Of a stretch of DNA of 14,688 bases, positions 1 through 8,482 are shown one piece after another (the first letter of the stretch is position 1; each line of letters begins with the position of its first letter). Source of the DNA: 66-474 sp051962095 (lineage in GTDB: Bacteria > Pseudomonadota > Gammaproteobacteria > Xanthomonadales > Rhodanobacteraceae); NCBI GenBank assembly GCA_051962095.1, contig JBQCCP010000171.1, positions 1-14,688 of the forward strand, given 5' to 3'. The notes beneath the pieces were generated by a model. That model searched no databases. It was not told the DNA's origin and saw only the letters and a program-made list of their open reading frames with translations. Position numbers and translations under genes: made by a program.

Positions 1-591
1 CAGCGTCGCGTGTTTGGTCGACTGGCCGATGCGACCCTGCTGATAGCAACCGGCGACGTTGAAGTAACTCAACGAAACGTAACGCGGACCGACCGCCGCG
101 GCGAGATCGAGCAGCATCCATTCGCTCATCAGCTTGGACGAGCCATAGGGATTGATTGGCGCGGTCGGCGTGTCTTCGGCTGCCTTGCCGCCGTCGGGAA
201 TGCCATAGACCGCGGCGGTGGAGGAGAACACGATCCGCCCGACGTCTGCCTCCTTGCAGCACGCCAGCAGGTTGCGCGTGGCGCAGGTGTTGTTGCCGTA
301 GTAGCGCAAAGGATCGGCGACCGATTCCGGCACGATGGTGCGCGCCGCGAAATGCATCACCGTGTCGACATCATGGTCGCGCAGCACCCGCGCGACCAGC
401 GCCTGGTCGCCGACGTTGCCGACGATCAATTCGGCGCCGATCACCGATTCGCGGAATCCGGTGGAAAGATCATCCAGCACCACCACGCCTTCGCCCGCCT
501 CGACGAGCTGGAGTACCACATGACTGCCGATATAGCCGGCGCCCCCCGTGACCAGAATGCCACGCTGGCCTCGATCTCCAGTCTGGTTCAT
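1..591 (-). CDS. galE: UDP-glucose 4-epimerase GalE (N-terminal part, cut by window edge)
   Basis: Interconverts UDP-glucose and UDP-galactose in the cytoplasm with tightly bound NAD, here probably supplying UDP-galactose for exopolysaccharide. The 197 visible residues hold the NAD-binding Rossmann glycine motif GGAGYIGS (16-23), the DDLSTG turn after beta-2 (about 40-45), the SST motif (123-125) and the catalytic Tyr149-x3-Lys153 in NPYGSSK, at the same numbering as the classical enzyme. The protein would be about 330-350 residues long, so the C-terminal substrate-binding part lies off the left edge. The start is set by an AAGGA ribosome site 7 nt upstream of the ATG. It is the last visible gene of the prsK-prsR-prsT run, 52 bp after prsT and with no strong terminator between. 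The FAARTIVPESV stretch differs from the E. coli type, so specificity for UDP-GlcNAc/GalNAc cannot be excluded. Confidence 0.93.
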   Translation of the reverse strand, partial: MNQTGDRGQRGILVTGGAGYIGSHVVLQLVEAGEGVVVLDDLSTGFRESVIGAELIVGNVGDQALVARVLRDHDVDTVMHFAARTIVPESVADPLRYYGNNTCATRNLLACCKEADVGRIVFSSTAAVYGIPDGGKAAEDTPTAPINPYGSSKLMSEWMLLDLAAAVGPRYVSLSYFNVAGCYQQGRIGQSTKHATL

Positions 592-643
592 TGCCTGTCC
601 TTGTGATACACAGCTTGGCGCCGCGGCGCGCCATTCCAGAGAT

Positions 644-3490
644 TCACTTGCCTGCGCCACCGCCCGCGGCGCCGTTGAGTTCCTGGTAAAGCTTGTCCGC
701 ATCCGCGCTGGCGGGGAACTTCGCGCCGGACTTCTGCAGCGCTTCCAGCGTGCTGCGCGCGCCGGCCCGATCGCCGGTGCGGGCCTGCGCAACCGCGAGG
801 TGGTACTGGATGGCAGGCACCTTGGGCTCGGCCTTGGCCGCTTCGGCCAGGATCGGCAGCGCGGTCTTGGCTTGCCCCGCCGCGACCAGTGCCCAGCCAT
901 AGGTGTCCTGAACGCTAGACGAGGTGGCTGCAAGCTTGTAGGCCCGTTCGGCAAGCGCGAGCGCTTTCGGGTTTTTCTGCTCGGTATAGATCCAGGCGAG
1001 GTTGTTGAGCGCGTCCACGTTGGCCGGGAACGCCTTCAACACCTCCTCGTACTGGCCTGCCGCGTCGGCATTGCGATCGCGGTCGAGGTAATACTGCGCC
1101 AGCAACAGGCGCATGCCCGCATCGTCGGCGTGCTTGGCGAGCCAGTCACGCAACAGGCTGTCCGGTGATTTCGCGCCGCTCTGCTCCAGCGCGGCGAAAG
1201 TCTTCATGACCAGCGGGCGGTTGTACGTCGCCTTCAATCCCTGCTGGTACGCCGCGGCGGCCTTGGCGTAGTCTTTCGTGGCCATGTACAGATCGCCTTC
1301 CAGCGCCAGCCCCGCGGTGCGGGCCGAAGGCTGCTTCTGCAGGGTTTGTGCCAGCGCGATCGCCCCCGCCGTGTCGTGGTTCTGCAGCTTCATGAAAGCC
1401 AGCAGCGCGACCGCCTGCGTCTGCGCGGGATCTGCCTTGATCACAGCTTCGAGATTGGCCTGGGCGGCCTTGGCATCCTTGTTGAGGATCTGCGCCCGCG
1501 CCAGGTTGATCTGGTACAGGGGAACATCGGGCGCAAGCTTCACGGCCTTCTCGAGCGGCGGCAGCGCGTCGGCGTGGCGCCCCGCGTTGAGTTCGGCCGC
1601 CCCGAATGCGTTGAGCGCCGCGGGATTGTCCGGCAACGCATCCGCCACTTGTCTCGCGACGCCGGCAGCGTCGTCGAACTGCCCGTTCTGGCTGTATACC
1701 AGCACGAGTTCGACGTAGGCGGCGGGCGACTTCGGTTGCGCGGCGATGGCCTGCCGGAACTGCTTGATCGCTTCGGCGTTGTTGCCCTGGAGCATGGCCA
1801 GCTTGCCGAGCGCCACCATGGCCGCGGCATTGTGCGGGTCCTGCCTCAACACATCGCCGTAGTGGCCCTCCGCATCCTTGTAGTGCCCTTCCACCGAGTC
1901 GAGACTGCCGAGGCTCATCTGCGCAGCGGCGTTCTTGGGATCGATGCGGATGGCTTCGTCATACTGCGCGCGTGCCTCCTTGCGCTTGCCGGCCGCGACC
2001 AGCGCGGTGCCGTACAGAAGGTGCGCGGCGCTGTCGTGGGGATGCTTGGCCGCGTAATCGGCGGCGGTCTTGACCGCCTCGTCCGGGTGCTTGTCGCGCA
2101 CGTAGGCGATCGCCAGCATCGTGGCGCGTTGCGCCTCCACGCCCGCATCGCTCGCCGGGATCGCCTTCAACAAGCGGATGGCTTCGGTCGAATTGTTGCT
2201 GGCGAGCGCCTGTTCGGCCTCCGCGAATGCCTTGCGCTGCGGCGTGCCGGCGCTGCTGGCCGCCGTCGCCACTTGGGACGCTGCCTGGATGGCCCCCGCC
2301 TGTCCGGGCTTCGGCGGCATCCCGGCGCCCTCGGCCGCGGCACGCTGCAACTGCGCCAGCAGTTCGGCGTCACTCGCCTGGCCCGGCACCACCGGGCGCA
2401 GCATGTTCAGCGCCTGGGTGGAGCGGCCTTCGCGGAAATACGTCAGCGCCAGCAGCTTGCGGGCAGCGGCGTTGTTGCGGTCCACGCCCATCACGTTGCT
2501 GAGGTACATCTCCGCCTGCGGGTAGTTGCCCTGCGCGTAATTGATGGCGCCCATCAGCATCTGCGCGGGGGCGCTGTTGGGCATCAGCTTCAGCACCTGC
2601 TGCAGTTGCGCGGTGGCCTCGTCGAGATGGCCCTGCTGGTACAGCACCACCGCGTGGAGATAGTGCGGGCCGGGTTGCCCGTCACCCATTTTTTCCAGTT
2701 TCTCGATATTGTCGAGCGCCTGTGTGAAATGCTTCTGCTGGGTCTGCACTTCCACCAGGCGCATGCGCGCATAGAAGTCGTCCTGGGGCAGCCAGTCGGC
2801 GTGCTTGATGTCCAGCGCCTCCTGGTAAGCCTTTTCCGCCGCCGGGAAATCACCGGCCGCCGCGGCCAGGTCCGCCTTTGCGGCCCATGCCTGCGGACTC
2901 TCGGGCGCGGCGGCCAGCGCCTGGTCCACGTAGCGGGCGGCCGTGCCGGTATCGCCCGATTCGGCCGCGACCCGCGCCAGCCCGACCAGCGCCAGCGGAT
3001 TCCGGGCTTCCTGCTTCAGGGCGGCTTCGTAGGATTGTTTTGCCTGGTCCGGCTGCTTCAGGCCACGCTGCGCATCGCCGCGCAACACGCCCACCCTCGC
3101 CTGCACCTTGGGATCGAGGCTGGTGTCGGGCGCCGCGGTCGCCAGCGCCTTGTCGAACTGGTGCATCGCGAGCAAGGCTTCGCCGGTGGGTACCACCCAG
3201 CGCGATTTGGCCACCCCGTAGTCCTTGGCTTTTTCGAGCTCGCTCAGCGCGTCCTTGGGATTGCCGAGTTTCAGTGAGGATTCGCCGAGCAGCAACCATG
3301 CATCGCCATTCTTGTCGTCGCGCTGCAGGACCTTCTTGGCTTCGATGTAGGCCGCCCGGTACTTGCCGCTGTCCTGGTACTTGAGACCCGCCGCGACACT
3401 GCCCTTGCCGCTGCCAAGGCCGCAACCGGCGAGCAGCAGCACCAGCGAAACCAGCACCGTTGCGCGGCGCGACACGTTCGAGATTTTCAT
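644..3490 (-). CDS. prsT: PEP-CTERM system TPR-repeat lipoprotein PrsT
   Basis: Very large tetratricopeptide-repeat lipoprotein of the PrsT type, regularly found with exosortase A (XrtA) EPS loci. Its precise role is unknown; it is probably a periplasmic scaffold for EPS assembly or export. From the chosen ATG (948 residues), a short basic n-region and hydrophobic stretch end in the lipobox L-A-G-C with the lipidated Cys at residue 23. The rest is almost entirely TPR units of about 34 residues, roughly twenty by eye, with typical A-x-x-x-Y and P-x-N/D-P spacing. A low-complexity Ala/Gly/Pro/Gln linker near residues 390-420 splits the array into two halves. In-frame ATGs at 3496 and 3520 exist; 3490 is preferred because a GAGG lies 6 nt upstream and it gives a proper signal peptide. 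It starts 36 bp after prsR and is clearly in the same operon. Length agrees with the family norm of about 900 residues. Confidence 0.93.
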   Translation of the reverse strand: MKISNVSRRATVLVSLVLLLAGCGLGSGKGSVAAGLKYQDSGKYRAAYIEAKKVLQRDDKNGDAWLLLGESSLKLGNPKDALSELEKAKDYGVAKSRWVVPTGEALLAMHQFDKALATAAPDTSLDPKVQARVGVLRGDAQRGLKQPDQAKQSYEAALKQEARNPLALVGLARVAAESGDTGTAARYVDQALAAAPESPQAWAAKADLAAAAGDFPAAEKAYQEALDIKHADWLPQDDFYARMRLVEVQTQQKHFTQALDNIEKLEKMGDGQPGPHYLHAVVLYQQGHLDEATAQLQQVLKLMPNSAPAQMLMGAINYAQGNYPQAEMYLSNVMGVDRNNAAARKLLALTYFREGRSTQALNMLRPVVPGQASDAELLAQLQRAAAEGAGMPPKPGQAGAIQAASQVATAASSAGTPQRKAFAEAEQALASNNSTEAIRLLKAIPASDAGVEAQRATMLAIAYVRDKHPDEAVKTAADYAAKHPHDSAAHLLYGTALVAAGKRKEARAQYDEAIRIDPKNAAAQMSLGSLDSVEGHYKDAEGHYGDVLRQDPHNAAAMVALGKLAMLQGNNAEAIKQFRQAIAAQPKSPAAYVELVLVYSQNGQFDDAAGVARQVADALPDNPAALNAFGAAELNAGRHADALPPLEKAVKLAPDVPLYQINLARAQILNKDAKAAQANLEAVIKADPAQTQAVALLAFMKLQNHDTAGAIALAQTLQKQPSARTAGLALEGDLYMATKDYAKAAAAYQQGLKATYNRPLVMKTFAALEQSGAKSPDSLLRDWLAKHADDAGMRLLLAQYYLDRDRNADAAGQYEEVLKAFPANVDALNNLAWIYTEQKNPKALALAERAYKLAATSSSVQDTYGWALVAAGQAKTALPILAEAAKAEPKVPAIQYHLAVAQARTGDRAGARSTLEALQKSGAKFPASADADKLYQELNGAAGGGAGK

Positions 3491-3526
3491 GGTCATCCTC
3501 ACCCTTGCCCGTTGAGCCACGCGGCG

Positions 3527-4891
3527 TCATTCCGCCTCGGTGGTTTTCTTCAGATCATACTTTTCCAGAAGGTCGTACAGCGTCGGCCGGCTGACGCCCA
3601 GCAATTGGGCGACCCGCGACAGATTGCCGCCCTCGCGCGTGAGGGCGCGCCGGATCGCGCGCTTCTCCGCCTCCGAGCGCACCTCGCGCAGGTCGAGCGC
3701 TTCATCGTCGCCGCCCGCGTCGAGCCGCAACGCGTCGGGCCCGATCTGCCTGCCCTCGGCCATGATCACGGCGCTGTTGATTGCGTTCTCGAGTTCGCGC
3801 ACGTTGCCGCGCCAGGGATACGCTTCGATCGCCTTCAAGGCCTTGGCGGTGAAGCCGCGCACCGCGCGTCCGTGGCGGCTGGCGGCCTGCTCCAGGAAGT
3901 GCCGCGCCAGCAGCACCGCGTCACCGGCGCGATCGCGCAGCGGCGGCAACTGGACGCTGACTTCGGAAATGCGATAGAACAGATCCTCGCGGAAGCGCCC
4001 GGCCTGAATCAGCGTCCGCAGATCCCGGTGCGTCGCACAGATGATGCGCACATCCACCGCAATCGGCTCGCGGCCGCCGATCCGCTCCACCACGCGCTCC
4101 TGCAGGAAGCGCAGCAGCTTGGCCTGCAGCGCCACCGGCATGTCGCCGATTTCGTCCAGCAGCAGGCTGCCACCGGAGGCCAGTTCGAACTTGCCCTTGG
4201 TCTGCTTGTGCGCGCCGGTGTAGGCGCCCTTCTCGTAGCCGAACAACTCGGCTTCCAGGAGGTTTTCCGGGATCGCCGCGCAGTTGATCGCGACGAACGG
4301 CCCGTCGCGGCGTCCGCTGAGGCGATGCACCGCGCGCGCGATCAGTTCCTTGCCGGTGCCGGTTTCGCCCAGCAACAACACGCTGGCGTTGGTGGGCCCT
4401 ACCTTCTCCACCAGCCGGCAGGCCTGGTTCATCGCCGCGCTGGTGCCGATGATGCCTTCCAGAGCAGAAGCCGTTTCGCTTTTCAGCTTGCGGTTCTCGG
4501 CTTCCAATTCGTGCACCCGGAATGCGCGGTCCACGATCAGGCGCAACACCTCCAGATCCAGCGGCTTCGGGCAGAAGTCGTAGGCGCCGGCGCCGATCGC
4601 CTTCACCGCGTTGTCGCGATCGCCATTGCCGGTGGCCACGATGATCTTGGTGTACGGCGCCTCCTCGAGGATCGCGGCGATGGTCGCGAAGCCTTCGCTG
4701 GTGCCGGCCGGATCGGGCGGCAAGCCCAGGTCCTGCAGCACCACCGCCGGCTGCTGGCGGCGAATCTCGGCGAGCGCCGACTCGCGATCGCCCGCCACGA
4801 TCACCGCGTATTCGTCGAAGCTCCAGCGCAACTGGGTTTGCAAGCCGACGTCGTCCTCGACGATCAACAGGCTGCGGGCATTCGCATTCAT
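3527..4891 (-). CDS. prsR: PEP-CTERM-box response regulator PrsR, sigma-54-dependent activator
   Basis: NtrC-like activator with three domains. The receiver (about 1-125) has acidic residues E12-D13-D14, phospho-acceptor Asp54 in VLQDLGLPP, switch Thr87 and Lys109. The AAA+ domain (about 145-380) has Walker A GETGTGKE (175-182), the sigma-54-contact loop GAYTGA (222-227, the Tyr variant of GAFTGA), Walker B LLLDEIGD (243-250) and the RGNVRELEN signature (361-369). A Fis-type helix-turn-helix follows (about 420-442). When phosphorylated by PrsK it should oligomerise on an upstream enhancer and drive RpoN-dependent transcription of PEP-CTERM genes, as established for this family. The ATG overlaps the prsK stop by 4 nt (ATGA), implying translational coupling. 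Two candidate sigma-54 promoters in this window (9378-9393 and 8346-8361) are plausible targets. Confidence 0.96.
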   Translation of the reverse strand: MNANARSLLIVEDDVGLQTQLRWSFDEYAVIVAGDRESALAEIRRQQPAVVLQDLGLPPDPAGTSEGFATIAAILEEAPYTKIIVATGNGDRDNAVKAIGAGAYDFCPKPLDLEVLRLIVDRAFRVHELEAENRKLKSETASALEGIIGTSAAMNQACRLVEKVGPTNASVLLLGETGTGKELIARAVHRLSGRRDGPFVAINCAAIPENLLEAELFGYEKGAYTGAHKQTKGKFELASGGSLLLDEIGDMPVALQAKLLRFLQERVVERIGGREPIAVDVRIICATHRDLRTLIQAGRFREDLFYRISEVSVQLPPLRDRAGDAVLLARHFLEQAASRHGRAVRGFTAKALKAIEAYPWRGNVRELENAINSAVIMAEGRQIGPDALRLDAGGDDEALDLREVRSEAEKRAIRRALTREGGNLSRVAQLLGVSRPTLYDLLEKYDLKKTTEAE

Positions 4892-6966
4892 GACGCCGCC
4901 CCCGCCGCACGGGCTGCAGCCACCTCGTCCGCCGGTGTCACCGATGGCAGGACCACTGTGAACAGGCTGCCCCGTCCGGGCGCGCTTTCGACCGCGAGGC
5001 TGCCACCCAGCGCACGTACGTACTCCCGCGCCTGGTAAGCGCCGATGCCCATCCCCTTGCTCGCCTTGGTGGTGAAAAACGGCTTGAACAGCCGGTGGCG
5101 GATGAAATCCTCATCCATGCCCGGGCCGTCGTCCTCGATGTCGATCATCGCCTTCCCCTCGTCCAGCTTCAACCTCACTGCAACATGACCTTGCGGCGTC
5201 GCCGCGTCCTGGGCGTTGCGGATCAGGTGCCCCAGCACCGTCGCTAGCTGGCCCGCGTCCGCGCGCACCCATGCGGACGCCTGCGGCGCCGTCCAGTTCG
5301 GCCGCGGCGCCTGCGCGCCACATTCGACCAGCGCCCGCTCGATGACGTCCGTGAGTTTCACCCGTCCGCGCGCCGCGGGCGCCGCCTCGCCGCGCAACTG
5401 CTCGAGCAGCCGCGTGATCCGCTGCACCGAGTTTTCCACCGTGGCCAGCATGTCATCCACGAATGCCGGATTGTTCCGGTGTCTCCCTGCATTTTGCAGC
5501 AACAAGGATTGCTGAGCCGCGACATTCTTGAGGTCGTGCATCAGGAATGCCGTGAGCCGGTTGAAGCCTTCAAATTGGCGTGCCTCGGCCAGGCGGCGCG
5601 CGTTCGCGGCCTGCGCCAGAGTGCCGGCGACCTGGCTGCCGGCGGTCCGGAGCAGGTCGATGTCTTCCCAATCCAGCGCACGCCGCGCGCGCGCCTCGGC
5701 CAGCACCACCACGCCGATCAGGCGATCTTCCAGCACCAGCGGCACCAGCAGCCACGCACGCGGCAGCGTGGCCAGTTCCGGCGGCGCCCGCAACTCCGCG
5801 CGGCCCAGCGGCGGCGGCTCACCCAGGTCGTAGATCCAGCGGCGCTGGCACATGAACTCGAACACCGGCTGGTCGGCCGCGACCTTCATGCCGGCGGGCA
5901 CTGGCATGTTGGATTGCGCTTCCGGCACCAGCATGCCGGCGTCGTCGCGCATCCACAGCGCGTCGGCCGGGCTGTCCATGATCTGCTCGATCGCGCGGAC
6001 CGCGCGCAGCGACAATCCCGTATCCCCTTCGCTGGCCGACAAGGTCGCGGTCAAGCGCAGCCACTCCTCGCGATAGTCATGGCGGAACGAGAAGAAGTTC
6101 TTGTGCAGGAATATCTTGAGGCGCGAGCGCACTTGGCCCGAAGCCGCCACCAGCAGCACCGCCAGCAGCGCGAAGAAGATCAGGGTGATCTCCGCGACGC
6201 GGCCCCAGTTGCCGCCGTACAGGCGCACGTAATAGCCGCCCACCGCAGTGGCAATGAAATACAGCGCGATCACCAGCAGGCTGCTCGAATAGAACACCGC
6301 CCGCCGCGAAACGCTCACTTCGGGCGTCCAGCCGCTGTTGCGCGCCGCTGCCGCGACCAGAAGCGGCGCCAGCAACGCGTTGACGAAGCCGCGCGCCGCC
6401 CACGCGCTCACGTTGAACTCGCGGTACAGCACCGCGTAGGAATACAGGAAGATGTCGAACGCGAACATCACGCCCAGCGCGATCACCAGGAACTTGACCG
6501 CCCAACGCTGCTCCTTGTCCACGTTGCGGAAAATCTGCTCCAGGTACACCACGCCAATCAGCGCCAGCAGCAGCACGCCGATGATCGCGAGCCCCGCGTT
6601 GAACGGCACCGGCGTCAGTGGCAGCGCGGGCACGAGGCAATACAGCGCCAGCAGGATCCACAGCGTCTGCGTGCCAAGGCGCATGCCTCGCAGCAGGCCC
6701 GACATCGAGAAGCTGCCCAGCAGCGTCGCGAGGAATCCCAGCCACGCGCCGTAGCGCAAGGTCTCGGCCAGCAGCAGCCAATAGACGCCGAGCGCGTGGC
6801 TCCACTCCGCCCACGCCAGCAGCACACCCCAGCCCATGGACGCGGCGGTGGCAATCACCAGCAGCGCGCCGGTCCGCTGGCCGCGCCAGCCGGCCGCCAG
6901 CAGCGCCGTCACCGCGAGGAACGCGGCGGCGGCGGCGAGATAACTGGCGAGGATGATGGCGTGCAT
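4888..6966 (-). CDS. prsK: XrtA/PEP-CTERM system histidine kinase PrsK
   Basis: Inner-membrane sensor kinase and cognate partner of PrsR. About the first 275 residues are a run of roughly eight to ten hydrophobic segments, an integral-membrane sensor of unknown signal. A GAF-like domain spans about 300-455. The transmitter follows, with phospho-acceptor His477 in FLMHDLKN, N box LIRNAQDA (Asn584), G1 box DDGPGMD (612-618), F box near FKPFFTT (627-633) and G2 GMGIGAY (638-644). At 692 residues it is of normal length for PrsK. The start ATG gives a direct hydrophobic N terminus, but the ribosome site upstream is weak. The 159 bp back to wecB show no convincing promoter, so prsK may be read through from wecB or from a promoter I cannot recognise. 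It overlaps prsR by 4 nt. Confidence 0.95.
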   Translation of the reverse strand: MHAIILASYLAAAAAFLAVTALLAAGWRGQRTGALLVIATAASMGWGVLLAWAEWSHALGVYWLLLAETLRYGAWLGFLATLLGSFSMSGLLRGMRLGTQTLWILLALYCLVPALPLTPVPFNAGLAIIGVLLLALIGVVYLEQIFRNVDKEQRWAVKFLVIALGVMFAFDIFLYSYAVLYREFNVSAWAARGFVNALLAPLLVAAAARNSGWTPEVSVSRRAVFYSSSLLVIALYFIATAVGGYYVRLYGGNWGRVAEITLIFFALLAVLLVAASGQVRSRLKIFLHKNFFSFRHDYREEWLRLTATLSASEGDTGLSLRAVRAIEQIMDSPADALWMRDDAGMLVPEAQSNMPVPAGMKVAADQPVFEFMCQRRWIYDLGEPPPLGRAELRAPPELATLPRAWLLVPLVLEDRLIGVVVLAEARARRALDWEDIDLLRTAGSQVAGTLAQAANARRLAEARQFEGFNRLTAFLMHDLKNVAAQQSLLLQNAGRHRNNPAFVDDMLATVENSVQRITRLLEQLRGEAAPAARGRVKLTDVIERALVECGAQAPRPNWTAPQASAWVRADAGQLATVLGHLIRNAQDAATPQGHVAVRLKLDEGKAMIDIEDDGPGMDEDFIRHRLFKPFFTTKASKGMGIGAYQAREYVRALGGSLAVESAPGRGSLFTVVLPSVTPADEVAAARAAGAAS

Positions 6967-7093
6967 GGCTGAAGGGTTTCAGAGGCGTTGGCGCGGCGGC
7001 TTTGCTGATGGTCCTGTCGCTCGGCTGAAGTATCTTGCGCCTCCGAAGGAACGACTTCGTCAGGGCGGGTAAGGGTGGAGCGGCGCTTCACGG

Positions 7094-7115
7094 TCCCTTC
7101 CGGCAGAAGAAGGGA
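7094..7115 (-). terminator. Weak stem-loop just after wecB
   Basis: A perfect 7-bp inverted repeat TCCCTTC / GAAGGGA with an 8-nt loop lies 10 nt downstream of the wecB stop. There is no U-run on the minus strand after it, so it is not a canonical intrinsic terminator. It could stabilise the 3' end or partly reduce readthrough into prsK. Low confidence. Confidence 0.22.
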
Positions 7116-7125
7116 ACGTCGATTT

Positions 7126-8304
7126 TCAGGCTCGGCCCACTGCGACCTGCCGCGCCGGAGCGTCCATCGCGACCGCGTCTTCTGTGCTGGATCGGCCCGG
7201 CTGCGCATCGAGCAGCCGTCGGCGGATGTCGGCCACCACCCGCTGCGCCGTCTGCCCATCCCACAACTCGGGCTTTCGGCCATGGGTGCCGTGGCCCACC
7301 AGGACGTCGTGGACCCTCGACACCAGGTCGGCGGTCGTGACCAATCGGTTGCTGCCCTCGGTGACGGTGACCGGCCTTTCGGTGTTCGGGCGCAGCGTGA
7401 GACACGCGATACCGAGGTACGTGGTTTCTTCCTGCACGCCACCCGAATCGGTGATCACGAGTCGCGCCGCGCATACCAGGTTCATGAAATCGATGTAGCC
7501 CAAGGGCTCCACGATCCGGATGCCATCGGCCGCGACGAGATCGTCCCACAGGCCGAAGGCCTCGAGGTTCTTGCGGGTCCTCGGGTGCACGGGAAACACC
7601 AGCGGCAACTTGTCCGTGATGCGCGTCAATTGTGCAACCAGCGCCGCCAGCGGCGCGCGCGTGTCGACATTGGACGGGCGATGCAAGGTCACGACACCAT
7701 ATTCGCGGCCATCCAGGCCCAGCCGCTGGCGCTGGCCGCTCGCGTGGATGCGGTCCTTCATCAGCTCGTACGAGTCGATCATGATGTTGCCCACCCGCGT
7801 GATTTTTTCGGGGGGCACGCCTTCTGCCAGCAGATGCTCGTCGCCATCCGGCGACGGCGTCCACAGGATGTCGGCAAGCGTGTCGGTGACGAGGCGGTTG
7901 ATCTCCTCGGGCATGCTGCGATCGCCGCTGCGCAGCCCCGCTTCGAGGTGCGCCACCGGAATGCCGAGCTTGGATGCGACCAGCGCGCACGCCACCGTGG
8001 AATTGACATCGCCGACTACGATGCAAAGGTCCGGCCGGTTCGCGACGCAGGCGCCTTCGTAGGCAAGCATCACATTGGCGGTCTGTTCCGCATGGCTACC
8101 GCTGCCGACACCGAGGTGCAGGTCGGGTTTCGGCAAGCCCAGGTCGCGGAAGAACGCATCCGACATGTTGGGGTCGTAATGCTGGCCGGTATGCACCAGC
8201 CGCAGCCGACACCAGGGCTGCCCCCGCAGCGCGTGGTAGAGCGGCGCCACCTTCATGAAATTCGGCCGCGCAGCGGCGATCAGGTCGATCCCAAGTGGCT
8301 GCAT
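7126..8304 (-). CDS. wecB: Non-hydrolysing UDP-N-acetylglucosamine 2-epimerase
   Basis: Cytoplasmic GT-B-fold epimerase converting UDP-GlcNAc to UDP-ManNAc, a precursor for surface polysaccharides. From the chosen start it is 392 residues. Family landmarks are GDVNST (98-103, Asp99), HLEAGLRS (119-126, Glu121), MPEEINR (131-137, Glu134), TLHRPSN (206-212, His208), FPVHPRTR (237-244, His240) and ITDSGGVQEE (284-293). The N terminus has the ARPNFMK form rather than GTRPEAIK, typical of a subgroup often seen in EPS loci. ATG 8304 is preferred over ATG 8325: it has AAGG 7 nt upstream, and the sigma-54-type promoter at 8346-8361 would start RNA near 8335, leaving 8325 with almost no leader. The last 25 or so residues look poorly conserved. 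Same strand as prsK; UDP-ManNAc probably feeds the EPS made by this locus. Confidence 0.94.
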   Translation of the reverse strand: MQPLGIDLIAAARPNFMKVAPLYHALRGQPWCRLRLVHTGQHYDPNMSDAFFRDLGLPKPDLHLGVGSGSHAEQTANVMLAYEGACVANRPDLCIVVGDVNSTVACALVASKLGIPVAHLEAGLRSGDRSMPEEINRLVTDTLADILWTPSPDGDEHLLAEGVPPEKITRVGNIMIDSYELMKDRIHASGQRQRLGLDGREYGVVTLHRPSNVDTRAPLAALVAQLTRITDKLPLVFPVHPRTRKNLEAFGLWDDLVAADGIRIVEPLGYIDFMNLVCAARLVITDSGGVQEETTYLGIACLTLRPNTERPVTVTEGSNRLVTTADLVSRVHDVLVGHGTHGRKPELWDGQTAQRVVADIRRRLLDAQPGRSSTEDAVAMDAPARQVAVGRA

Positions 8305-8345
8305 TTCCAAGCCTTGCCCTTCCATTCTGTGACGTCGTTAACAGA

Positions 8346-8361
8346 TGCAAGGAGTGTACCA
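8346..8361 (-). promoter_or_regulatory. Candidate sigma-54 (-24/-12) promoter for wecB
   Basis: Minus-strand TGGTACACTCCTTGCA matches the RpoN consensus TGGCACR-N4-TTGCW with one mismatch (T for C at the fourth base) and correct GG/GC spacing. The predicted start site is near 8335, about 31 nt before the preferred wecB ATG. PrsR, encoded downstream, is the obvious candidate activator, but no clear inverted repeat like that at 9453-9477 is seen upstream of it. Confidence 0.62.
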
Positions 8362-8415
8362 GCCGGATTGGCGTGTGCTTGGCCACCATCGGCGTCCCGC
8401 GTCGGTCATCCAATC

Positions 8416-8445
8416 AAAAAAATGGCCCGCCGGAGGGCGGGCCAT
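8416..8445 (-). terminator. Rho-independent terminator of the PEP-CTERM gene
   Basis: A perfect 10-bp stem ATGGCCCGCC / GGCGGGCCAT closes a GGAG-side tetraloop and is followed on the minus strand by seven T's. It lies 37 nt beyond the stop of the PEP-CTERM gene and isolates that gene from wecB, which therefore needs its own promoter. Confidence 0.92.
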
Positions 8446-8482
8446 GCAAGCGCAACGTTTGGTGCGCAAAGCGCAGCGGGGA

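Noticed and set aside
616..633. TGGCGC/GCGCCA inverted repeat between prsT and galE
   Set aside because: Only a 6-bp stem with no U-run; likely chance in GC-rich DNA, and the genes look co-transcribed.
1346..3277. A 643-codon plus-strand open frame antisense to prsT
   Set aside because: Arg/His/Gly-rich composition with no family motifs; it is the antisense shadow of a GC-rich gene whose own strand encodes clear TPR repeats.
3512..5038. A 508-codon plus-strand open frame opposite prsR
   Set aside because: The minus strand encodes receiver, AAA+ and helix-turn-helix motifs in order; the antisense frame has none.
5479..6972. A 497-codon plus-strand open frame opposite prsK
   Set aside because: Gln/Arg/His-rich antisense artefact; the minus strand holds a complete histidine kinase.
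8366..8415. GATTGG ... CCAATC inverted repeat upstream of the wecB promoter
   Set aside because: Six-base arms 38 bp apart with no similarity to the GAAATGT repeat; probably chance.
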